From: a methanogenic archaeon ISO4-H5
GTDB taxonomy: Archaea; Thermoplasmatota; Thermoplasmata; Methanomassiliicoccales; Methanomethylophilaceae
Assembly: GCA_001560915.1 (NCBI GenBank)
Contig: CP014214.1
Span: forward strand, 434,001-498,000
Length of the DNA stretch: 64,000 bases
Reading direction: 5' to 3'
Shown here: positions 58,209 through 64,000 of the stretch, piece by piece
Position numbering within the stretch: position 1 is the stretch's first letter
Layout: each line of letters begins with the position of its first letter
Made by a program: the position numbers and the translations under genes
Notes under the pieces: model-generated
Told to the model about the DNA's origin: nothing
Seen by the model: the letters and a program-made list of their open reading frames with translations, nothing else
The model's database searches: none

Positions 58209-59305
58209 ATGCGTCCCTCCTTCACTGCTTTGGCGAACCTGTCGAAGAGTATCGAGGTCTCCCAGGTCTCGGCGGTGGTCTCGGGCTGGTACTGGGCGGC
58301 GAAGACGGGCAGTTTGGTGTGCCTCACGCCCTCGACGCTCTTGTCGTTGACATTGAACTGGTCGGCGACGAGTCCGGTTCCTTCGAGAGACTTCTCGTCG
58401 ACGGCATAGTTGTGGTTCTGCCAGGTGATGTAGGTCCTGTTCTCGTACAGCACGGGTTCGTTGGCACCGTGGTGTCCGAATTTCATCTTGTAGGTCTTAC
58501 CGCCGAATGCGAGGGCGATGAGTTGGCAGCCGAGTCCGATTCCGAACACGGGGAGTTTCTCGGCAAGCTTCCTGACGTTGGGGATGACCTTCTCCGTGAT
58601 GGCAGGGTGGGCGGGGTTTCCGGGCCCGTTGGAGAGGTGCACGCCCTTGATGTTCTTGCCGTTGAGCTTGTAATTGATGATGGTGTCCGCATCGGTGTCG
58701 TAGGGGAATGCCACGACGTTGAACCTCATGCGGAGCGCCCTGACGGTGGCCTCGGTCTCTCCGAAGTCGAGCAGGGCGACAGTGTCTTCCTTGCCCTCGT
58801 CGAATTCTTTGACGGATTTGCGGCTGACCTCCGCTACGAGGTTGCTCTCGTCGGGACGGGGCATCTTCTTGAGCTTCTTGACTATCTCCGGGATAGCCTT
58901 CTCGTCCTGGGTGACGGCACCCATCATGACTCCGTTGTCCCTGATCTTCAGGGTGATGTCCCTGGTGTCCACGCCGGTGATGCCGGGGATCTTGTGGTCC
59001 TTCAGGAACTGGTCGAAGGTCTTGCCGGGGTACATGGTGGAAGGTGAGGTGCAGTATTCCTTGCAGATAACTGCGGATGCTTGCACTTTGTCGGATTGGA
59101 ACCATTCGTCGTGGATGAGGTAGTTCCCGATAAGGGGGAAGGTCATGACCACGATGTTCCCTTTGTATGAAGGGTCGGTGAGACTCTTCTGATAACCGCA
59201 TTCTTCAGTCGTGAAAACGACCTCGCCGAAAGCTTCGGTCTCGTATCCGAAGGAGGTACCTTCGTATACGGTCCCGTCGTCAAGGACTAAGTAATTTTTT
59301 GCCAT
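58205..59305 (-). CDS. carA: Carbamoyl-phosphate synthase small subunit, copy 2 (glutaminase residues lost)
   Basis: The 366-residue protein is collinear with CarA1 (same length) and keeps the N-terminal domain (AKNYLVLDDGTVYEGTSFGY, DPSYKGNIVVMTFPLIGNY). But the nucleophile elbow reads FGIGLGCQL: the catalytic Cys position of G-I-C-x-G-x-Q is Gly. The catalytic His-x-Glu reads QYQPETTAETWE: His is Gln, Glu stays, and the S-P-G-P tail is gone. So glutamine hydrolysis by the usual mechanism should be impossible. It is still co-translated with carB2 and well preserved elsewhere, so it probably keeps a structural role. ATG 59305 is preferred to TTG 59308. Confidence 0.93.
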   Translation of the reverse strand: MAKNYLVLDDGTVYEGTSFGYETEAFGEVVFTTEECGYQKSLTDPSYKGNIVVMTFPLIGNYLIHDEWFQSDKVQASAVICKEYCTSPSTMYPGKTFDQFLKDHKIPGITGVDTRDITLKIRDNGVMMGAVTQDEKAIPEIVKKLKKMPRPDESNLVAEVSRKSVKEFDEGKEDTVALLDFGETEATVRALRMRFNVVAFPYDTDADTIINYKLNGKNIKGVHLSNGPGNPAHPAITEKVIPNVRKLAEKLPVFGIGLGCQLIALAFGGKTYKMKFGHHGANEPVLYENRTYITWQNHNYAVDEKSLEGTGLVADQFNVNDKSVEGVRHTKLPVFAAQYQPETTAETWETSILFDRFAKAVKEGRI

Positions 59306-59374
59306 CAAAGTTCAAACGATTCTTAGAACCTATTTAATGCGCGCGGACGGCAAAAAACACCCCTAAATATACGG

Positions 59375-59390
59375 TGTCTGAAATCCGACA
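59375..59390. promoter_or_regulatory. Shared palindromic operator of carAB copy 2
   Basis: TGTCTGAAATCCGACA differs at one base from the site before copy 1. The minus-strand TATA box GTATATTTAG (59363-59372) follows directly. Confidence 0.65.
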
Positions 59391-59482
59391 AGAGCTCCTT
59401 AAGTGTGGTTGATTTTTCCGATTGCTCCCGGGCAATCCTGCTTGACGCCGATGCGGACTGCGGGTTAGAAACCGAATCGCAA

Positions 59483-60829
59483 TCACAGGAGCGAGGCCAT
59501 GTAGATTGGGAGATAAGTGATTCTTCCGTCCGTTTGGATATCATTAGAGTGGATCACATAGACTTTTCCCAGTCTGGCACTGTACTTTTCCATGAATCTG
59601 TCAAGGGATTTGTGCTTAGTGGATCTGGCAGATTTCACTTCCACAGGTATAATCCTTTTCTTCTTTACGAGGATGAAGTCGACTTCACATAGATTCTTGT
59701 GATCATGCTCGAGATAGAATTCATGAAAGTACAGGCGATGTCCTGCGGATACGAGTTCCTGTGCTACCATATTCTCGAACAGCATGCCTTCGTTGATGGA
59801 GAGATCGGACTTCGCTAGACTTATGAACACGGATTCGTCCACGATGCCTGTATCGAATGCCAATGTGATCAGGAGCCCGGTGTCAAGGAGATAAGTCTTG
59901 AATCTTCTGAAATCATTATTCAGGTTCATGGCGGGGTTGGGGTCCGTATTAGATAGGCACAGGTTGATAATCTTGGCCTCGTTCAGCCAGTCGAATTGAT
60001 ACCGTAGATTCTCTGTGAGTTCACCTTTTTCCGCGTCCCCCGGCCTGAACACTTTCGTGCGTGCAGATAGTCTGCTGGGTATGCTCTCGAAGATTCTTTC
60101 TGTCAGGATTCCGTTTTCGAGGTTTTTGTGCATATCCGCCTTGTAAAGCGAAATGATCTGCCGTTTTATTTTTTCGCAATCTCTGATATCGTGCCTTTCA
60201 ATATACGCCGCAACGGATGCAGGCATCCCTCCTGTTATCATATACAGTCTGTATTTCTCCAGAATGATGCTGTGAATAACATCATTGAACGGTTCGAGAG
60301 CCTGGAAGTGTTCGCGTATCAGATCCATGGTATTCTCATTCCCGTTGGCCCAGAGCCATTCTTCGAAATCCATGGGGTACATTTGTACCGGTTCTTCCTC
60401 AGAAGGGATAGATATGTCCTTCACATTCTCCTTGAGGGAGATGAGGGAACCTGTCTCGATGTAATCATATCTCCCGTCCGCTACAAGGTATTTGATAAGT
60501 GCTCTGGCTTTCGGATAGTTCTGGATTTCATCGAAGATAACTAATGATTTACGTTGTTTGAGTTCCACATCATAAAGGATGGACAGATTGGACGTCAGTA
60601 ATCCGATATCATGGCTGTATCTTTCGAAGAGTTCGATGGTGCCCTGCCTGGGCTGGTTGAAGTCGATGAGTAGGTATGAATCATATTCGTTCTTTGCAAA
60701 TTCTTCGACTATGGTGGATTTACCTACACGTCTAGCACCCTCGATTAGCAGGGCACTTTTACCATCGTTTTCAGTTTTCCATTGGAGAAGCCTTTGGTAG
60801 ATCTTGCGTTTGAATATCCTGGCACTCAT
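59483..60829 (-). CDS. AAA ATPase with DUF4143 domain
   Basis: The 448-residue protein has an N-terminal P-loop (ALLIEGARRVGKSTIVEEF), Walker B KSLVIFDEIQNYPKAR, sensor region YIETGSLISL, and a C-terminal DUF4143 half ending with VDFILVKKKRIIPVEVKSA, which carries the D-(x)n-E-V-K signature of a PD-(D/E)xK nuclease-like fold. This family is abundant in gut archaea and bacteria and its role is not established. It is divergent from pelota. Three 33-bp-spaced repeats lie in front of its start. Its codon use is more AT-rich than the flanking genes, which suggests transfer. Confidence 0.88.
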   Translation of the reverse strand: MSARIFKRKIYQRLLQWKTENDGKSALLIEGARRVGKSTIVEEFAKNEYDSYLLIDFNQPRQGTIELFERYSHDIGLLTSNLSILYDVELKQRKSLVIFDEIQNYPKARALIKYLVADGRYDYIETGSLISLKENVKDISIPSEEEPVQMYPMDFEEWLWANGNENTMDLIREHFQALEPFNDVIHSIILEKYRLYMITGGMPASVAAYIERHDIRDCEKIKRQIISLYKADMHKNLENGILTERIFESIPSRLSARTKVFRPGDAEKGELTENLRYQFDWLNEAKIINLCLSNTDPNPAMNLNNDFRRFKTYLLDTGLLITLAFDTGIVDESVFISLAKSDLSINEGMLFENMVAQELVSAGHRLYFHEFYLEHDHKNLCEVDFILVKKKRIIPVEVKSARSTKHKSLDRFMEKYSARLGKVYVIHSNDIQTDGRITYLPIYMASLL

Positions 60830-60860
60830 AACAAATCAATAATCAGATTGCACCATAAAA

Positions 60861-60940
60861 AAGTTTCCTGTATTAGAAATTAGGCAAAAATAGAAGTTTC
60901 CTGTATTAGATAATCGTCAATATTTGGACTTTCCTGTATT
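60861..60940. repeat. Three direct repeats with 33-bp period between the DUF4143 gene and pelota
   Basis: AAGTTTCCTGTATTAGA at 60861-60877 and 60894-60910 are identical over 17 bp. A third, ACTTTCCTGTATT, starts near 60928. The period is 33 bp, about three helical turns, so all three face the same side of DNA. Confidence 0.75.
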
Positions 60941-60988
60941 TCAATTTCCGTAGGAACCGTCATAAACCTGCACCAGATACGCAGTATT

Positions 60989-62029
60989 ATGCGCATTCTC
61001 GGAAAAGATGCGGGACGCGGGGAGATCAAGGTTCTCCCCGAGACCGACGACGATATCTGGCACCTCTACAACGTTATCTGTGTAGGGGACCTGGTCACGG
61101 CCTCCACCACCCGCAGGGACGAGAAGGCGGACGATAAGCTCCGTGCCGAGCGGGCGGAGAAGAAGCGCATGACCCTTGGGATCCGCATCGAGAAGATCGA
61201 GTTCGAGCAGGACAGCATGCGCATGCGCCTGCTGGGCACTATCGAGGAAGGTCCCCAGGACATCGGGCAGCATCATACTCTGATTATCGAGGTCGGGGAG
61301 CAGCTCCGCATCGGTAAGACCCACTGGAAGAGCACCCAGGTCGAGAGATTGGAGTCTGCTGTCAAGGACACGGTAAAACCGAGGATTGTCTTCGTGTCAT
61401 TGGATCAGGACGAGGCCACGGTTGCCGTACTGAGGGCATACGGGCTCAAGGAGATTGTTACAGTCAGGTCCATGCGCTCCGGCAAGCAGTATGACGAGAA
61501 GGGCAAACCCTTCGATTATCGCGGAGAGATCATCTCCAAACTGAAATCCGTCGCCACCCCTGAGATGCCCCTGGTCCTGCTGGGTCCCGGTTTCGAGAAG
61601 GAGGAGCTGGCGGAGGACATCGCACATCTGCCGAAAGGAACCTTCGGACAGGTCTTCGTACAGCAGACCGGTCAGTCTGGCATGGCGGGAGTGAACGAGC
61701 TCATCAAGAGCGGTCTCGGCTCCAGGATCCTCAGGGAATCCACCGTCGGGGCGGAGATGGAACTGGTCAACAGGCTCATGGAGGAGATCGGCAAGAACGG
61801 TCTCGCCACTTACGGTCCCGCCGAGGTGGAATCCGCGGCGGATTCCGGTGCGGTGGAGAACCTCATGATCCTCGATACCCTGCTGAGGGAGAAGGACCTC
61901 GACAGGATCGTGCATTCGGTGGAGCAGCAGAACGGTTCCTTCACGGTAATCTCCAGCGAGCACGATGCAGGGAAACAGCTGGCGGCATTGGGCGGAATAG
62001 CTGCCATACTGAGATACAAACTGGCCTGA
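60989..62029 (+). CDS. pelA: Pelota (Dom34), mRNA surveillance and ribosome rescue factor
   Basis: The 346-residue archaeal Pelota resolves stalled ribosomes with aEF1A or ABCE1. It begins MRILGKDAGRGEIKVLPETDDDIWHLYNVICVGD (Sm-like domain A), contains TLGIRIEKIEFEQDSMRMRLLG, then the central eRF1-like domain lacking the GGQ motif (IVFVSLDQDEATVAVLRAYG, LLGPGFEKEELAEDI) and a C-terminal domain ending LGGIAAILRYKLA. In an organism with TAG read-through it would also help clear stalled decoding. It is convergent with the antiporter gene (15 bp between stops). Confidence 0.97.
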   Translation: MRILGKDAGRGEIKVLPETDDDIWHLYNVICVGDLVTASTTRRDEKADDKLRAERAEKKRMTLGIRIEKIEFEQDSMRMRLLGTIEEGPQDIGQHHTLIIEVGEQLRIGKTHWKSTQVERLESAVKDTVKPRIVFVSLDQDEATVAVLRAYGLKEIVTVRSMRSGKQYDEKGKPFDYRGEIISKLKSVATPEMPLVLLGPGFEKEELAEDIAHLPKGTFGQVFVQQTGQSGMAGVNELIKSGLGSRILRESTVGAEMELVNRLMEEIGKNGLATYGPAEVESAADSGAVENLMILDTLLREKDLDRIVHSVEQQNGSFTVISSEHDAGKQLAALGGIAAILRYKLA

Positions 62030-62044
62030 TTTTTTTAGAAAGGC

Positions 62045-63748
62045 TCAGCTTCTCCTGAGGTATGCCCATATCTCCATGAAGGCGATGATGGCGATTCCCG
62101 CCACCGCTACGAGGATATGACCCAGGATGTCGATCTTGTTGGGTGTGAAGAACAGGATTGCGAAGTCGAACAGGACGATGAAGAACCAGTTGTTCACCGT
62201 CATGATGAAGCGCAGGAACCTGTCGAGGGTGGGGCGGGGTTTGCCGGTTCCCGCCGCTATGGCCTTCCTCTCGGAATCGAGGAAGACACGCAGCAGATAC
62301 ATCAGGTTGAGGACGGTCAGGCGCAGGATGGGCACCAGCACCATGAAGTTGATCAGCAGTACCAGCGAGGTGGTGACGTAGAGACTGATGCTCTCCGGGG
62401 TATGGGCGTTGATGAAGTCCGCGAAACCGGGCGTAATCAGCACGAATACGATCTGTATGATGACGACCAGCACCAAGGTGACGTACAGAGATGCAAGTCT
62501 GGACCTGAAGTTCGCCATGGTCTCTTTGGTTGCCAGAGCCAGCTTGGAGTAGAAGTTGGACCTTGTCTGGGCGATCTTCATGAAGCCGTTGACGATAGGC
62601 TGGGGGGTGTGCACCTGGAAGGCGTCCGCTATTGCCTCTACCTTCCTGTTGAACAGGGGCAGGGCAATCATGGAGACCAGAGCGGCTCCGATGACGGCCG
62701 CGTAGAAGTTCGCGTCGATGATATTGTGTACGAAGGCTTCCTTGGAGATGATGAAGGCGAACTCTCCCATCGCGATCAGGGAAATGGAGCAGTAGAACGA
62801 GAGACGTAGCGGTTTGTTGCCCACGAAGTAGGCGATGAGGACAGACCCGCCCTTCAGTACGAAGTAGATGGCGTAGATGATGAGGATGAGTCCGATGTTG
62901 TTGATGATGTCGGAGGGTTTGATGAGCAGACCGATGGAGACGAAGAACATCATCATGAAGACATCCTTCATCGGTTCGATATCGTGCTCTATGCGTTTGT
63001 GCTGTTTGGACTGGGATACGATGACTCCCATGAGGAAGGCACCGATTGCCATGGACATGCCGATGTAAACGGAGATGTAGGCCAATCCGAAACAGAGTCC
63101 CAGGGAGAGGATCAGCAGAGCCTCGGTGGAGAATCTGTCGCTGATGTAGTCCAGGAAACGGGGGATGAACATGAGTCCCAGACCGATTGCCATCACCATG
63201 AATATGATAACGGTGATGAGCATCCAGATGATCCCGGTGATATCCATGTCGGTACCGGTCATCAGAGGAGATACAGCGGACATGATGAGGACCTGCGCAA
63301 CATCCTCGATGACGGTGATGAAGATCAGGGTCTCCACGTCTGCGTGGCTGATACGCTCCTGTTCGGCCAGGACGATGGTGACGACCGCGGTGGAAGAACC
63401 GGAGATGATGGCACCGAAGATGATTGACTGAAGGGCATCGAGACCCAGCAGCGAACCGCCTATGAATCCGCCTGTCAGCATGATAGGCACCTGGATCATG
63501 ACGACCATCATGGCGAAGGTACCCATCTTACGGAGTTTCTTCAGGTTGAGTTCCATTCCGATGCAGAACATCATGAGAACCAGACCGAGATCGGCCAGGA
63601 ACCCGACGATCATCTCTGTGTCGGCGCTCTCGCCGGACCAGTAGTTGCTGAGGATGATACCGCTTACGATGTAGCCGATGGCGGCAGGCATCTTCAATCT
63701 CTTGAAGACTACCGCACATGCCCCCCCGATCAGGAGGAGCATCGCCAT
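62045..63748 (-). CDS. Kef-type cation/proton antiporter (CPA2 family)
   Basis: The 567-residue membrane protein has about 12 N-terminal helices of the Na+/H+ or K+/H+ exchanger fold (MPAAIGYIVSGIILSNYW, GSSTAVVTIVLAEQERISHADVETLIFITVIEDVAQVLIM with the conserved Asp, MAIGAFLMGVIVSQSK) and an additional C-terminal membrane part (SLYVTTSLVLLINFMVLVPIL) instead of a TrkA-N domain. It probably exchanges Na+ or K+ for H+. The start is uncertain: ATG 63748 lies inside the first helix, and the frame upstream (ITEESILLIN) looks like the natural N-terminus but lacks a usual start codon. Confidence 0.88.
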   Translation of the reverse strand: MAMLLLIGGACAVVFKRLKMPAAIGYIVSGIILSNYWSGESADTEMIVGFLADLGLVLMMFCIGMELNLKKLRKMGTFAMMVVMIQVPIMLTGGFIGGSLLGLDALQSIIFGAIISGSSTAVVTIVLAEQERISHADVETLIFITVIEDVAQVLIMSAVSPLMTGTDMDITGIIWMLITVIIFMVMAIGLGLMFIPRFLDYISDRFSTEALLILSLGLCFGLAYISVYIGMSMAIGAFLMGVIVSQSKQHKRIEHDIEPMKDVFMMMFFVSIGLLIKPSDIINNIGLILIIYAIYFVLKGGSVLIAYFVGNKPLRLSFYCSISLIAMGEFAFIISKEAFVHNIIDANFYAAVIGAALVSMIALPLFNRKVEAIADAFQVHTPQPIVNGFMKIAQTRSNFYSKLALATKETMANFRSRLASLYVTLVLVVIIQIVFVLITPGFADFINAHTPESISLYVTTSLVLLINFMVLVPILRLTVLNLMYLLRVFLDSERKAIAAGTGKPRPTLDRFLRFIMTVNNWFFIVLFDFAILFFTPNKIDILGHILVAVAGIAIIAFMEIWAYLRRS

Positions 63749-63789
63749 GTTGATAAGAAGAATCGACTCCTCCGTAATGCATCCCCAAT

Positions 63790-64000
63790 TTTCGTTATAG
63801 TGACCTCCTTAAAATAGATATTGTAGTTTTTTGTAGGTCATTTATCCTCCGGGATTCGGAAGATTCAGAAGTCAGCGGACGGTTCGGACGTCAATACATG
63901 TTAACGTCTGGGTCATGTATCTATCTGTACACCGAGCAACGAATAATTTTTTATCCCTCCTAAAATTTAAAGGAATGTTTTGTGTCCGACTGGGACACAG
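63790..64000. other. Intergenic region at window end with terminal hairpin
   Basis: I see no gene. AAGGAGGT on the minus strand lies at 63804-63811. TTTAAAATTTAA-like AT-rich sequence near 63960 and a perfect TGTGTCC-GACTG-GGACACA hairpin (63981-63999) may belong to the leader of a gene starting beyond the window. Confidence 0.4.

Noticed and set aside
58205-59305. carA2 as a pseudogene
   Set aside because: The frame is intact, length equals CarA1 and the non-catalytic parts are conserved, so selective loss of glutaminase residues is more likely than decay.
60861-60940. CRISPR array
   Set aside because: Only three units, 17-bp repeats, 16-bp spacers and no cas gene; more like an operator or iteron set.
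63528-63788. 86-codon minus-strand frame overlapping the antiporter start
   Set aside because: It runs in a shifted frame through the antiporter coding region and has no motif; the antiporter frame carries the membrane helices.

Overview
The window is chromosomal DNA of an archaeal methanogen-type organism, most likely a Thermoplasmata member of the Methanomassiliicoccales (gut or rumen Methanomethylophilaceae-like). The basis is an archaeal S-adenosylmethionine synthetase, pelota, FEN-1, ribosomal protein L40e, an archaeal-type CobT, aconitase X, TATA-box promoters with short leaders and a strong GAG/AAG/CTC codon preference. The decisive hint is codon use. None of the 62 ordinary complete genes annotated here ends in TAG (all end in TGA or TAA), while two genes, a citrate synthase (48811-50154) and a small winged-helix-like gene (33631-33864), carry one in-frame TAG each and stay open to a TGA or TAA. 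That is what a genome that reads TAG as pyrrolysine should look like. The pyl genes themselves are not in this window. Taxonomy is inference.

Layout. 1-8400: universal stress protein (partial), cob(I)alamin adenosyltransferase, an LRR-AAA+ fusion, flavodoxin, DsbA-like oxidoreductase, MGMT, PepD peptidase, a zinc-ribbon miniprotein, two tandem ferredoxins, and aconitase X (large subunit plus a small subunit fused to a Nudix domain). 8400-16400: IleRS, a DMT exporter with divergent LysR regulator, and the operon rpe-fen-tatD-tcdA. 16500-25100: ArsR-type regulator, RNase Z, an XRE-CBS regulator divergent from SAM synthetase, HTH protein, L40e, receiver-DUF835 protein, enolase and nicotinate phosphoribosyltransferase. 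25300-34400: CobT with an overlapping ApgM-like gene, HypF, and a three-gene iron/corrinoid-type ABC transporter whose binding protein carries a dockerin-like module. 34500-46900: MTA phosphorylase, alcohol dehydrogenase, and amino-acid biosynthesis: hisB-hisF-hisIE-PHP on the minus strand, an ACT regulator, chorismate mutase and asd, then hisG-hisC-hisH-hisA on the plus strand, with a HipS/HipT-like two-gene kinase module inserted between asd and hisG. 46900-50200: a lone TnpB element and the TAG-containing citrate synthase. 50200-59400: two complete carAB operons in tandem. 59400-64000: DUF4143 ATPase, pelota and a Kef-type antiporter.

How it fits together. The two his clusters together encode HisG, HisIE, HisA, HisH, HisF, HisB, HisC and a PHP-type candidate histidinol phosphatase; only hisD is absent. 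CobA, CobT, the ApgM-like protein and the ABC importer suggest corrinoid handling. The two CarAB enzymes differ in one telling way: CarA1 keeps the glutaminase Cys and His, whereas CarA2 has lost both, so the second enzyme is predicted to use free ammonia. The two carAB promoters share an almost identical 16-bp palindrome, so they are probably controlled by the same regulator.

The strongest leads are the in-frame TAG codons together with the absence of TAG terminators, the dead-glutaminase second carbamoyl-phosphate synthetase, the split HipS-HTH/HipT-like module with its operator, the aconitase X-Nudix fusion, and several perfect palindromes or helically phased repeats in promoters. All identifications are by reading the sequence; no database search was run.
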